Shown here: positions 46,449-59,349 of the stretch, piece after piece
Layout: every line of letters starts with the position of its first letter
Numbering within the stretch: the first letter of the stretch is position 1
Source of the DNA: Sinotaia quadrata
Lineage: Eukaryota; Mollusca; Gastropoda; Architaenioglossa; Viviparidae
DNA: 64,000 nucleotides
Assembly (NCBI GenBank): GCA_028829895.1
Contig: CM054179.1
Location: 96,344,875-96,408,874, forward strand
Direction of reading: 5' to 3'
The notes under the pieces: model-generated
The model's input: only the letters and a program-made list of their open reading frames with translations
What the model was told of the DNA's origin: nothing
Database searches by the model: none
Made by a program: the position numbers and the translations under genes

Positions 46449-47067
46449 TCATACGTGCAAACGTGATGATTCGCTGTAAAGACCTACATTCAAACCTATC
46501 ACCCATTATAACACACAAACGTACACACATACAAATCAAATTAAATTATTAATAAACGATTTCTTAAATATGAATCTATGTTTACACTTAAAACATATTT
46601 TGGGGAAAGATAGTCGCGGTTCCTGCGTTAAGGAAAACTTTAAAGTTTTTTTAACAAGCAGGCATTTAAGTGCAGCGAAAGAGGGAGATCGAATGTGCAA
46701 AACAAAAGTGAAAAAACGTTTACTGGTTCGTTACGCGGCATTTTGCCTGTATTGATTTGCTGTAACGTTTTCAGCTAATAGGACACGACATACTCCTAGG
46801 GTAGGAAATTCCACAAGTAGACTGTATTGGTCTGCAGCCTTTGGTCAGCATTAGCCACTTTCAAACGCTAAACACGTCAAGTCGTCGGCTGCTTATGCAA
46901 TCGTTCTCTTTTTCTGCAAATATGCAAACTAGACATGACAATTGCACGTCATTTGTTAATGAGAAAATGTACTTAGACGTCACAATCATTTCATATGATC
47001 ATGAGATCGGTACCTAGGCATGACAATTCCACGTCATCTCTTCATGAGATATGTGCCTTGACGTGAA

Positions 47068-47220
47068 CAGACACACACAGAGAGATACACACAGACACAC
47101 ACAGAGAGACACAGATACAAACACAGGCATTCACAGAGACACAAATACACACAGTCACAGAGAAACACACATAACTGACACACACACAAACAGACACAAA
47201 AATACACACAAACACACTCT
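47068..47220. repeat. CA-rich cryptic repeat
   Basis: Irregular ACACACAGAGAGACACA-type repeats. Confidence 0.85.
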
Positions 47221-48200
47221 ACACTGTAGTCAGGCTGCGGTCCAACAATGAAAGCAAACTATCACACTTTATCTTTGCACTCTTTCCATGTAAATTACTA
47301 TTTTTGGTTCAATTTCCATATAGTAATAAACGTTTTATGACGTCATGCTTTTTTCTGAAGTTTATATTTTCAATTACCCGGACACTTGCTTCATCAAAAT
47401 CTTCGAACCGTGACGCGTTGGGAGGTGTGGGATAGAGATGATGAAGAGAAGTAGGACATAGTTTTAAAATGGAGGAAAATTAGAGATAGATAACAGGTTT
47501 TTCCATTTAATTAATAGGTATTCTTTATAAGTTACCTAATCAAAAGCAACATATTTTAACTGTTCGAACATTGTATTCAGAAATAAATAAACTGTAATAA
47601 ATCACTGAGGTTTTAGTTTATTAAAGGAAAAAGACATGCATCCTCATCAGATCTTATTCCTAGAGCACTTAAGTCGGTGAACATAGATTAATAGCTTTGT
47701 TCCAATTGCAGATTTCTCCAGGTTTTTTCCCTCTCCAAGAATCTAGTCCCAGAGAAACTTTAGGTAAAGAGAGTAATTAATTGTATGTATCTACCTGTAA
47801 CATAGCGTGAAGCCGACAAACTGACACACGAAATGAACTTTGAGAGACCTTGTGACAGCTGCACACACAACGCTACATGAACTGATATAGCATTGCTAAA
47901 GTGAAACACTTCTCTACATTGTTTCTAAAATTACAAGGATTTTTTTCTGGAAATACTTTGTTCTTTGACAGACTTCAGAGGCGATGTAAGGAACAGCATG
48001 ATTTCACCAATCCACCCACCTCGCCTAATAAAAGAAATACTACAAGTGATTTCCTATTCAAATATGTAAGTTAAAAAAATATGCTTGGTTGTTTTTATTC
48101 CAAATCAAGCTGAAGCAGCAGTTAGATGATTACCCCCTCCTTCCTTTCTCAGAGGAATGGCAACAAATTCATCATTTGGTGTTGTGGATTTAAATGTATG
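47221..48200. other. No gene recognised
   Basis: AT-rich unique sequence up to the second RTE copy. Confidence 0.4.
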
Positions 48201-48213
48201 TATAAGAACATGG

Positions 48214-48543
48214 ATAGAGATCATGTCACGAATGAGGAAATGGGAAACAGAATTAGGTAATCCTTTGGGTCCTATGAAGAGCTATTGGCCATTGTGAAAA
48301 AACGCAAAATGAAATTGTATGGGCATGTCACACGATCAATAGGGCTCGCCAAGATAATCATGCAAGGTACTGTGCAAAGAAGGCGAAGGAGAGGAAGACA
48401 GAGGAAAAGATAGGAGGATAACAATCTCAGAGTGGACAGGACTGAAACTGAGCAATACTGTAAATTTGGCAGAGAACAGAATGGAATGGAGAAAACTAGT
48501 TGTCAGTTCATCAGTGGTGTCCCAACTTTTGAGGGATAGATAG
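48214..48543 (+). mobile_element. RTE-type retrotransposon, 3'-end fragment with TSD
   Basis: About 330 bases encoding, with frameshifts, the family C-terminus: RDHVTNEE, SYEELLAIVKKRKMKLYGHV, GLAKIIMQGTVQ, RRGRQRK, ending in a short (GATA)n tail. It is flanked by a 12-base direct repeat ATAAGAACATGG (48202-48213 and 48544-48555). It shares both its end and its tail with the inverted copy at 41884-42815, so they are the same family. It is a standard 5'-truncated insertion. Confidence 0.85.
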
Positions 48544-48555
48544 ATAAGAACATGG

Positions 48556-49149
48556 GGATAACAATCTGGGACTGTTGTTTTTCTTTTTGAAGTATTTGTT
48601 GTGCTGGGGTTTCTTATAGTACTGGAATACTTCCTACATACTTGAGCTCAGACATGTTTCTCTTCTTGACCTAGTTTAGGCTCACGGTTAAGTGGCACTA
48701 TTCAACACCTGTGCCTGTATATTGTCTACATCATCATACTCAACTGCAGTTGACACTCCTCAGCCAGCAACCTCATCTGGAAAGACGTCCTCTACAAGAT
48801 TGCAGCTGTTCTAGAATCATCATCCACAGCACAAGCAATGCATTGAAAATTGTGTACATTTGGAGACAATCTCGTCAACCTGTACTCTAATAAAAGCATA
48901 AACCTTTAGCTATAATGTTCATTATTGTAGATTTTGTATGTGTGTTGCGAGAACTGTAGGCATGGTTTTGTCTGTTGTTTAATCATACTTAACATTGCCA
49001 GAGGTCTTAATCTACCCTTCTGTCACATATTAAAAGTTACCATATATTACTTTAACTCTCTACACGGTGTAGTGGATGACACCAACATCTATAGTTGCCA
49101 CCACCGGATCATGCATACGATGCACCTTGTTTCGATACAGATCTTTACA
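48556..49149. other. No gene recognised
   Basis: Unique sequence downstream of the second RTE copy. No supported exon. Confidence 0.4.
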
Positions 49150-49315
49150 ATGCCATGAAATTTCTTATGCATGTTTTTACTCTACCCCCAGTGATTTGTA
49201 ACCCAATGACATGACATTTCTTATGCATGTTTTTACTCTACCTCCGTGATTTGTAACCCAATGACATTAAATTTCTTATGCATGTTTTTACTCTACCCCC
49301 AGTGATTTGTAACCC
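49150..49315. repeat. Minisatellite, about 56-bp unit, 3 copies
   Basis: TTTCTTATGCATGTTTTTAC, then TCTACC...GTGATTTGTAACCC occurs three times. Confidence 0.9.
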
Positions 49316-49319
49316 TCAT

Positions 49320-49510
49320 TATAGATTTTACAAACTCAGTACATGTATTACACCCTCAATAAAGATTTTACTCCATCAGTACAGTTTTCATAACCTAAGT
49401 ATAGATTTTACACCATAAATGCAGTTTCTACAACCAGAATATATTTTTGCACCCGAAGTACAGTTTTAACCTCGTAAGTGCACTTTCTACGCCTAAAGTA
49501 CAGTTCCTTT
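49320..49510. repeat. Degenerate repeat, about 25-bp unit
   Basis: Diverged units around AGTACAGTTTTTACA and ATAGATTTTACACC. Confidence 0.7.
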
Positions 49511-50431
49511 AAAACCAAAATGAAACAATAAAATGAAAACACTTGAACAAAATCGTATTTAGTAAGTTCGGTAGTAATGTCTTATCATGACTGTGACCTT
49601 TATCTATGGACCGAAACAATACGCTTGGTGGAAGAGCAGTGTATGTCCTGGCCATCAAGAGATAAATGTAACCAATAATTTGGCTTGCTCTTGGGGAGTA
49701 TGACACGAAACGGAGGCCATACATTTATTTATTAGTTACTCTTAGGAAAACTACATCTCGGCAAAAGCAACCAAATTACACCAGAAGAGATTCGACTAGT
49801 CCTTCCCTGAGATTTTAGATGAGTCAGTCCTTTCACAGAAGTCTACAAAGATAACTTGGGATAAAGACATTACGCTTTGTCTAATATTAATTGACCATGG
49901 TTATCGCGCTTGCCAGACTCGACCGTTTTACCAGAATGATCACCTTTATTCGACTATAAATAGTACTGGATAAAGATGTTTTGTTAATTTAAAAAAAATG
50001 TGTGATTGTGTGTGTGCTTGTGTTAGAGAGTGTGTGTATCTGTTTGAAAGTCTATCATGAGGTGTGTGTATGTGTGTGTTTGTGTGGGTGTATGTGGGTG
50101 TATGTGTGTGTGGGTGTGCATGTGCAGTGTGGTGGGTGAGTGACAACTTTGCAATGAAAAAATTAAAATAAAATTGAAGGAAAAGTTAAAAGTTCACCTA
50201 AAAGATGCTATGTGTTGAATTGAGAATGTCCAAAAACAGAGGCCATGAATAATATAATTATTTCCCTTATATACTTTCACGGATACTGACTTTTTTTAAA
50301 CCGTGAGTTTACGTGCGTGCGTGCTTATGAGGAGAATATTCAGATTTATTTATTATACTGGTATTTACATTTTTTATTTCGATTGGCCCATGTTGTTCAC
50401 GTGACTAATTTTCCCCTCTGTGTGATTGCAG
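49511..50431. other. Sequence upstream of exon D
   Basis: Unique sequence with a GT-rich tract at about 50000-50135. It ends in the pyrimidine tract and AG acceptor of exon D. Confidence 0.4.
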
Positions 50432-50579
50432 TCAGAGCGTGAGGAAAGACATGCGCAGTAGGTACTCTTCTTACCGCATGCGCCATTACAGTTACACCGA
50501 TTCTGGTGCGACCTTGACCTCAATGACGCACGGTGGCCATCGACCTTCGGCGCAGTTCGGGGGTGAGGAGACCGCTTGA
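50432..50579 (+). CDS. THSD7-like protein, alternative terminal exon D: short cytoplasmic tail
   Basis: Candidate alternative last exon. It follows a good acceptor (tttcccctctgtgtgattgcag), contributes one base (T) to a split codon and then encodes 48 residues before TGA at 50577. Joined to exon B it restores Cys at the membrane edge, followed by a basic stretch QSVRKDMRSRYSSYRMRHY and a polar end, ...GGEETA. The Cys followed by a basic, short tail resembles the layout of vertebrate THSD7 tails. The reverse strand has an 81-codon open frame here, but it lacks splice or start support. A phase match alone has a one-in-three chance of being accidental, so membership of this gene is an inference. 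It would lie about 15 kb downstream of exon C's stop. Confidence 0.5.
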
Positions 50580-51500
50580 CTGGAATCAGGCGACACTCCA
50601 GAGGTTGGATGTCCTTCAACGTCCGCTGGATGTGCTTGACAGCAGTTTACAAAAGAGAAAGTTTTAAAATTAAAATATAAAATGATAACACATCACATAT
50701 TCTAGCCATCTTTCGAAAGGGAATTAATATATTTTCATCGGACTTAGGTCAGCAAACACAATAGCTATGTTAATATACATTTTTCTTGGATGTTGTTTTT
50801 ATTGTCTTGTTTTAAATCAAGATATATATATATATATATTATAATTTCAATGAATGAAAGTGAAAACCAGTTTTGGTTGAAGAAAGAAATGTATGGTTTA
50901 AAATGAGTTCGTTATTGGGTCCCTGTCGGTCAATATATTTAATATATATAGGCTAATATTGAAAGTTGATTAAATGTGCAAAGATCTTTTACTTTTCTTT
51001 CTTAAAATAAATACAGATAAACGAATATTACATATTACATATTTCTCTTCATGACAGTGTTGACAACTGTAATAGCCCATCTGGCAGTTAAATTTTTAAA
51101 GCATACTTTCGTATTATTATACGAATGTGATATTTTATATATTCTTTATTCACAGGTTAAGAACATACAACGTTTGGTCACCTTTCTTTTATCATATGTT
51201 ACTTGAGCTGTTTTGCGGATGCTGTAAATATTTTCAAAACCAGTAAGCTTTGCAAATGCCTTTTGTACCCACATTTTTGTGTGCTTGTGTTTGTATGTGT
51301 TGTAGTGTGGATGGGTGTATGATGTGGTGTGGTGTGTGTGTGTAATTAATTTTTAATTTGATTCCTGGTTGTTTATTAAATTTGTTGGTGGTAGGATTTT
51401 TTTGTCGTATTAATGCTAAATAAAGCCACAGTTTCATTTTTCAACGAATTCTTTGTTTCCTTAGCACTCCTTTGTAAAATTCCTACAGGAAAAAAATTAA
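50580..51500 (+). other. Probable 3' UTR and downstream region of exon D
   Basis: AT-rich and non-repetitive apart from a short (TA)n at about 50822 and a GT-rich patch near 51290. It carries two AATAAA hexamers (51006, 51419). No other coding signal is seen. Confidence 0.3.
51006..51011 (+). terminator. Candidate poly(A) signal AATAAA (exon D transcript)
   Basis: Canonical hexamer about 430 bases after the exon D stop. A second one at 51419-51424 is followed by a T-rich stretch and is an equally good candidate. Confidence 0.35.
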
Positions 51501-51641
51501 ATAAACGTTTGCAAAAAGCAAAGACAACAAGCAATGATTTCACCGCTTATCCGTCGGAATAATGTGTACACGGGTGGTTTACTTGGACATTCGTGCCATG
51601 GCTTATGTACAAAGTTAATTTCAGCAGGAGGAGTCCTTATG

Positions 51642-51862
51642 CTATACATCTGAAAAATTTTAAGTGTGATACTAAGCAAATAAAGCTATACATCTTAAAG
51701 ATTTTAAGTGTGATACTAAGCAAATAAAGCTATACATCTTAAAGATTTTAAGTGTGATACTAAGCAAATAAAGCTATACATCTTAAAGATTTTAAGTGTG
51801 ATACTAAGCAAATAAAGCTATACATCTTAAAGATTTTAAGTGTGATACTAAGCAAATAAAGC
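51642..51862. repeat. Minisatellite, 44-bp unit, 5 copies, AATAAA in each
   Basis: Almost identical units with CATCTTAAAGATTTTAAGTG and TGATACTAAGCAAATAAAGC. AATAAA is at 51679, 51723, 51767, 51811 and 51855. Confidence 0.95.
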
Positions 51863-51974
51863 TGTTGCTCGCTTACTCGATAGATGAATTGCAAAGATAC
51901 CATTCAAATTAGGTCCGGTATCGCTCTACATTCTACATTTATACATTTCAAAGTGCACACGTAAATATGCACTC

Positions 51975-51976
51975 AT

Positions 51977-52036
<60 letters not shown>

Positions 52037-52450
52037 ACACATATATATATATATGCACTCTTAAACACATGCACACACACACATACATACACACAAATAT
52101 GCACTCATAAACACATACACGCACACACACAAAAATATGCACTCATAAACTCACACACACACATACACACACACATAAATATTCACTCATAAACACACAT
52201 ACATATACACATACAAACACACACACATACACACACATAAATATTCGCTCATAAACACACACACACAATTATGCACTCATAAACATATACACGCACACAC
52301 AAAAAAATATGCACTCATAAACACACACACACAGACACACACATAAATATGCACTCATAAACACACACACATAAATATTCACTCATAAACACACATACAT
52401 ATACACATATAAACATATATACACATAAATATGCGCTCATAAACACACAC
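51975..52450. repeat. (CA)n and CA-rich minisatellite
   Basis: About 28 pure CA units, then irregular units built from ACACACATAAATATGCACTC and ATAAACACAC. Confidence 0.95.
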
Positions 52451-53290
52451 AATCTACCGTACTTACAAGTTATCCCACTTTGACAAATTGTTATGATAAC
52501 ACCACTGTTCGGTTATAAGTAAGGCTAGGTTCATTTTGTTGAAATAAATGCATTAGGTATTTTATTGAAGACATTTAGCCTTTTATCTCCAATTTTCGTT
52601 GACAGTTGAAATACAATTAAATAATATTAATTATATGTGTAGCAACTCTTTATTGATTTTAACCTTTGTGTAAAAGAAAAAAGACATGTTCAGGCGTTAC
52701 CATGAACACCCGCGGCCGAAGACTTCACTGAGAGGTCCCTGAGTTAAAAAAAAAATACTGCTGGCCTCGGGCAGCTACTTGTAAATCACTTTCCACGAAA
52801 TGACATTCACATTCACTAACACCCCTTCCCACCCACCCCAGACACTGGTGAAAAATAAAAAGAAAGGAATAAAAAAAGAGTTCTTTTAATCGAGCATTCC
52901 GTGCTTGGGAAACTACCTTGAACATCATTGTTTTTATTCCCCAAAGTAACAATTTCAAATCCTCATATTAATAAGTAGACTTCAAGACATGACGTCCTTT
53001 TGCCCTCCCGTGACGCGCCTGTTTTAGCGAGACGTGATAGTTTTATGAGTTTTGTTTTATTAAAAGGGAAAAAAATGTTTATGTTTTTATAGGTAATTGT
53101 CCGCTCTTTGATCTCTTCGTGGTTTCTTATAAGAATAGTTCTAGTTCACAAAGGGATCCTTTCTGCAACATTACTGGATGTAGTTGCAATAAGTATGTTC
53201 TATTTTTAATAGCATCGTCTCAATAAATTTTGCTTCTTTAAAACAAAAATTCATCTGTACTTATTTGTCTAGCTGTCATGTGATGATTTA
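52451..53290. other. No gene recognised
   Basis: AT-rich unique sequence between arrays. Confidence 0.4.
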
Positions 53291-53296
53291 TTGTTG

Positions 53297-53367
<71 letters not shown>

Positions 53368-53540
53368 TTGTGTGCTACAGGGTGTGCGTATGTGTGTGGT
53401 TGTGCTACATGATGTGTGTGTGTCTGTGTGTTGTTGTGTGCTATAGGGTGTATGTGTATGTTTGTGGTTGTGCTACATGATGTGTGTGTGTTTCTGTGTG
53501 TTGTTGTGTGCTATAGGGTGTATGTGTATGTGTACGTTAC
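53297..53540. repeat. (GT)n and GT-rich minisatellite
   Basis: About 35 GT units followed by longer units containing GTGGTTGTG(TG)CTACA and GGTGTATGTGTATGT. Confidence 0.95.
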
Positions 53541-53543
53541 ATG

Positions 53544-53870
53544 TTTGATGTTTTTCTCTGAATTACTATTACTCTGAGGTTCAATGTCACAGTCATACAG
53601 CATTCAAATGATGTTTTTCTCTGAATTACTATTACTCTGAGGTTCAATGTCACAGTCATACAGCATTCAAATGATGTTTTTCTCTGAATTACTATTACTC
53701 TGAGGTTCAATGTCACAGTCATACAGCATTCAAATGATGTTTTTCTCTGAATTACTATTACTCTGAGGTTCAATGTCACAGTCATACAGCATTCAAATGA
53801 TGTTTTTCTCTGAATTACTATTACTCTGAGGTTCAATGTCACTGTCATACAGCATTCAAATGAATGTCTG
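53544..53870. repeat. Minisatellite, 63-bp unit, 5 copies, virtually identical
   Basis: TGATGTTTTTCTCTGAATTA recurs every 63 bases from 53546. Since 63 is a multiple of three a 122-codon minus frame appears. It is not a gene. Confidence 0.98.
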
Positions 53871-54419
53871 CTCTTACATGCGCCATTTATGTGTAGTTCA
53901 GTCAATATGAGAGCTTCATATGAGAGTAGTTAAAATAATGTTAAGATAATATTTGGGATGATTTATTATTGTTTAAGCCTATGTGATAAATAATGCAGAG
54001 CATAAAACACTACACCAATTGCCATGTTGTACAGATTTGATTATGAAGTGTGTCGTACTGAATGTCTTAAGAGTGATTTCCATCTCCAGAAATTAATTTG
54101 AAAATGTTTATTTTTCATGTTATGTAAAACTGATTAGGTGCCGTGTTATTTTTAGAAAAGAAATTGTTTTATTCCGAAAACATATTGTCATTCCCTCACC
54201 CTTTTGTGCTGAAAACATGTTTCTATATTTACATTTCATTGGAAAGAAAACACAAACTTGTTTCCATAGAGATGTTGCATTAAAGACGTGTTTTTATATT
54301 TGTTGAAATAATAAAAAAAACGTGTGCCATCTTCGATATTTCCTTAAACCTATTTTGTCTCCATTTGTGTTCGACTGATAAACTGATCTACAAGCGTTTC
54401 CTCTTTAATGACTTGTCGC

Positions 54420-54770
54420 ATCTTCGTGTTTCATTGATAAACAGTGTTATCCTGTCAAACTTCTGTGCTTGTGCTTAATGATAAAACTTGTATAAAAAGT
54501 GTTGTCATGTCAAACTTCTGTACATGTGTTTGTTGATAAAACGTACATAAACAGTGTTATTATGTCAAATATCTGTTTATTGACAAAACTTGTATAAACA
54601 ATGTTATAATGTCATACCTCTGTACTTGTGTTTATTGATAAAACTTGTATAAACAGTGTTATCATGTCAAACGTATGTACTTGTGCTTAATGATAAACTT
54701 GTATAACCAGTGTATCATGTCATACCTCTGTACTTGTGTTTCTTCGAAATAAATGTTTCAATAAACACCT
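54420..54770. repeat. Degenerate minisatellite, about 55-60-bp unit, about 6 copies
   Basis: Units share GTGTTATCATGTCAAAC, CTGTACTTGTGTTTATTGAT and AAAACTTGTATAAACA. Confidence 0.9.
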
Positions 54771-56050
54771 CATTGCAAACAAATTTCTCTTGTGTTTTAT
54801 TCACACCTTGCAATTAATTGTAATGCCTCAGTGGAGATATAAATGTGATTTGTGGTTCAATGGGAAGGTAAAATGTGCTTCAACTGGATATTTCAATGAA
54901 GACCTGTTTCTTTTTTTCTTTATTTATTTATACTATTCAAAATATGTTTCAATCCCGAAGACGTATTTAAATAAAATGAAGATGGTAAGGAATGACACAA
55001 GACAGATGAAAATTAATAAAATATTTATATAAAAAAATAAACAAATAAAGAAAACAACAACAATCAACTACAAGATGCATATAGCACTATTCCCATAATG
55101 TCTATCTGAGAAAAGATTAGCCTCCCCTAGCTAGTTAGATTTCCCTGACCAAGTTCATATAGTTTATTCTCAGTTCTCCAACATTAAAAGGTTCACACAA
55201 AGTTCCCAATAGTCCACTATTGTTTCTACACAGTTTTCTAACTGCTCTCAAACTCCTGGCCAAATGTACTATTTTCACTTATATTAACTAAACTGGTAGA
55301 GTCAAGCATAGTCACTGGTTGAGTCTATGTAGACTTCCCTTCACGAGTGATGTAATATGGCATTCATACAAACTAACAGCAGATACACTTCAGCAAACTG
55401 ATGCCACCAACACAAAGCAATGCTATCAAGATGCAATGCAACCAATGTGTGGCGAAATCCTGCAATATATAAATACAGCAATCAGAGACTGTTAACCTTA
55501 ACTACAAAGTGCTCTTTAAATAAAGGCTAATCATTTTCTCTGAACACAATTTCACCATCCTGAAATAAACATAAATTAATTATACATGACAAATTATCAT
55601 AATTATATTTTACACAAAATTATTAATCGCAAAATTTTTAAAATGCCACTCTACCTTCATTCAGCAAAACCAAGGATCAAAGTCATCTGTGCCTATAGCC
55701 TATGAATTTCCTTAAAAATCTTATACACTCTTTATTTCAAGCCTTTTGGCTTATCATTCAAACAGGCTTTCAGATTCACACTATGTCGAAATCTGGGCTT
55801 CTGCTACACACATTGGTCATTGCATATGAAAGAATTCTCGATTACGGTATGTGATGTTCTTGTTTCATACAGTTGTCACTTGTCATCCCCATTATCTTTA
55901 TCCAGTGCTCTGCTTTCATTTCAGTCATGGCCCAAAATCTCAAAATGGGCCATGCTGACATTAAGATTCTTTATAAATCAAAAATATGGATTTACACAAA
56001 CGGTATAATATTTATACATGTTCCCCTTTCTATGTCTTTCTCTGACTTTT
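54771..56050. other. No gene recognised
   Basis: AT-rich unique sequence. No supported exon or RNA gene. Confidence 0.4.
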
Positions 56051-56054
56051 CGCT

Positions 56055-56272
56055 ACTTGAAAGTTTGTCATAACAAGGAATATGTCATTCTGGATTTAGT
56101 GCAGTTATAGATAAGTTTGTCATAACAAGGAATATGTCATTCTGGATTTAGTGCAGTTATAGATAAGTTTGTTATAACAAGGAATATGTCATTCTGGATT
56201 TAGTGCAGTTATAGATAAGTTTGTTATAACAAGCAGTATGTCATTCTCGTTTTAGCATGCTAAACAGATAAG
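56055..56272. repeat. Minisatellite, 52-bp unit, about 4 copies
   Basis: Units of GATAAGTTTGTCATAACAAG, GAATATGTCATTCTGGATTT, AGTGCAGTTATA. The last copy is diverged. Confidence 0.95.
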
Positions 56273-56804
56273 TTGCATATTTTATTATAGTATATACTAT
56301 GTGATAAATCATGAATTTTTATTCACTTTCTGTTGTCGAGTGTAATGTATTTTTCCTAATTGATATTTATGATCCTTACACGGAATTAAAAATTGTTGCA
56401 AAGTGCAAATCAATCTCACATATACCAGATCCGTCCTTAATAATAAAGCAGTACAAAAAAGTTTACAAAGACCTATTTTTTAAAATATATAATTTTTCTT
56501 CTAGGTACACTCAAAACATATCATTCCAGCCATTTGAATTCCAGTTCCAAACAGCAGTAACTCAGAATAAATTCTAGAAAATATTATTTGGCATAAACCA
56601 CTTCTGTTTCTTTATTGTGAAATTTTGTTTCTCTTTGTAACTATGGTGCAGCAACATGGTAAAAAGATGTGAAGAGACTAATGGTGTAGTAATGACAAAG
56701 TTATTTTTGGAATTAATTCATTTATTCTATAATATTTCTGTCGTTTTAAGATGTCTTAAATTTTTTTCACATCCGTAATGTCTTTATTGGAATCATCGTC
56801 GTCG

Positions 56805-56841
<37 letters not shown>

Positions 56842-57350
56842 TATGTAGGTATTGTTCTTATTGTTATTGCTATATGCATCACGTGTCGGCGCAGTATTTG
56901 ATGAGTCTGATTTCAAAATTCCTTTTCTTGCGTTGCATTTGATTCATCGGTTCATTGACCCATTTTTAAGTCAGTTCACTGTTGTTTCTTTTAGTCGGAT
57001 TACTGGTGTATTATTAAATTCGTTTACTGATAAGATTTTAATCCCACGGACACTGCAACTCTTTCCATTAATTTCCATCCTCTGCTCACCCACCCACTAT
57101 TTTCTTGACGTTATTTATTGCATTCCTGTCCTGACAAGATAACGGCTGTGTGTTTTCTTGTTAATTGATGCTACAAGACCCGTAATTCATTGGCTTTTTT
57201 GCTTGGTTTTTTTTTTTTTGGTGCTTTTGTGAGCTGTTATTTTCTTGTCTGGATGGTTGGATTTTGTTTTGTTTTCTTTCGCTTTAATATTTTGTGTCTG
57301 ACATATCTTAATATATTTTCATCATCTCTATGGCTTACTACGTTTTAAAA
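56273..57350. other. No gene recognised
   Basis: Includes a (CAT)n run of about 13 units near 56804-56841. Otherwise AT-rich and without supported exons. Confidence 0.4.
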
Positions 57351-57354
57351 TATT

Positions 57355-57515
57355 TCATCTTGCAATCTACAGCACATCTTAAAATCTGCAAGTCGTCTTA
57401 AAATCAGCAAAGCGTCTTAAAATCTGCAATACGTCTTTGGATCCGTTAAAATCTCAAACACGTCTTAGAATTTGCAACACATCTTAAAATCTGCAATACA
57501 TCTTAGTATGTGTCA
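57355..57515. repeat. Degenerate repeat, about 20-30-bp unit
   Basis: Units around CGTCTTAAAATCTGCAA. Confidence 0.8.
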
Positions 57516-58300
57516 GCAATGAGCACGTGCTTTCTTTCGTTGATTTCAATTTCAGACATTTTTAAATGTCTTTATTCAGAAATTTGTTCAGCATCTCTTG
57601 CAGTATCAGTTTTAATTGCAAGAGCTCTAAACAGTAACTACAATGAATAATGCATTTTTGTTTCTAATTGTTTATAAGGTTTTCTTTCATTTCCATGCAT
57701 ACGAAGGTGAAAAAAGTAAAGTGACTGTCCATTCATTCTCCTGAGCAGTAGCTTTGATTGTACAGCATTATAGAATGGCAACCACCTGGCTCCTTTAAAT
57801 ACCCACACAACAGGATCAACTTTAGAAGGCGTGGGACACATTTCCTTCTGAACTCACTTCTGGCTGCCGCTTGCGGGCACTTAACTACTGAAGGACCCAC
57901 TAAGAAGTTCTCTTCTTTCCGTGTGGATGCTTGCAATCATACATCATACACGCGCCTGCATTTGGTTGGAGATTGGGGGGGGGGGGGGTGGCACTGAGGT
58001 GCTTTGATGAGACTGACAACGACAAACTATGGCCATAGTAAGGCGTACTCGGGCTAGCAGTAGTCCATTATTAGTCTCTTAGCTAGCTTTTGTACACGGG
58101 CACCATATTACGTCATAACGTCAATCCAATACAAGTGTTTCACGTCATCTTGAAGTCATGGGGATAGGCAGGACGGTCGTGCCAGTATTGGGTTGACGCG
58201 TCACATCATACAGTTTATTAACTTCAATTAGTCACTTACGTAATTATTTATTTTACTCTTTTATTTATTCATCCGTTCACGAACATCCGTGGTAGTGATT
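57516..58300. other. No gene recognised
   Basis: Mixed composition with a 14-base G run near 57976. Overlapping short frames on both strands have no recognisable domain. Confidence 0.35.
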
Positions 58301-58311
58301 ATGAACAGAGT

Positions 58312-58560
58312 CTCATGCTTACATTAGAAACTGGGAGTCTCTTGTTTACATTAGAAACTGGGAGTATCCTGTTTACATTTGAAACTGGGAGCGTCCTGTT
58401 TACATTTAAAATTGGGAGTCTCTTGATTACATTAGAAATTTGGAATCTCTTGCTTTTATTAGAAATTGGAAGTGTCCCTGTTTGCATTTGAAATTGGGAG
58501 TTTCTTGCTTACATTTGAAACTGGGAGTCTCTTGCTTACATTAGAAATTAGGAGTCTTAG
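58312..58560. repeat. Minisatellite, about 28-bp unit, about 9 copies
   Basis: Units around CTTGTTTACATTAGAAACTG and GGAGT. Confidence 0.9.
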
Positions 58561-59330
58561 TATTAACGCTGTATAGCAGTGTCTTCTCTCTCTATGATAT
58601 TGCCAAGTGATGATAATTTATTTGACTTCTGTACCCCCTTCCAGCACTGCGTGTAGCAGAGTGTGGCGCGCACTCAGGCAATGACATTATAGAGCCCTCA
58701 ACAATTTTTTTTATTATTTAATTACAGTCTTATTCATTCCCGGTGTTTATGTTGCAAAATGCGGCACAAGGTCCACCAATGAACTAGGGGCGTTTGGGGT
58801 GATTCTCCGTGAGAAATGGTAACTTTTTCAACAAATTGTCACTTTATTCACACAACATGCTGTACGTTAACATAACTGGTGCATTAAAAAAAAACACATT
58901 GTGCCCTGAGTATAAAGACTTTTGAGTAGAATGAGTAGAAATATTCAGTAAAATTTTGCACTTAGCATTTCAGGAAAACTAGAGTTTAACTGTGAAATGT
59001 TATGTTGTCCTGATTTTGTTTCAGTTTCGTTGGAGTTTTAATTTTGTTTTGCTGACATAAGTATTTTTGTAGAGTTCTGAATTTTTTTAATTAGAATTTG
59101 TTTGGATTTCTGTTCAACTGCTTAATTTTTTTCCTGTTAACTTTTTGTTTGTTTGTTTTAGTTGTCTTTTACATTTTTAAGAGGGTAGGGAGATGTTATT
59201 TGTTGCTACCATGTTATATTAAGGAGAGTTGTTATTGTTTGAGATAATGTTCTTTAGTTTTGTTTTCTTGATGTTTTCTTGTTTGCTTTTGCTTAGTATT
59301 TTTGTTGTTGCCATTTTCCTGTGCTTAGTT
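58561..59330. other. No gene recognised
   Basis: T-rich unique sequence. Confidence 0.4.
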
Positions 59331-59349
59331 TTGCTTCATTCAAATTTGA

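Noticed and set aside
50374..50619. An 81-codon minus frame rich in Cys over exon D
   Set aside because: It overlaps the better supported + strand exon with acceptor, phase match and stop, and no known Cys-rich fold was recognised.
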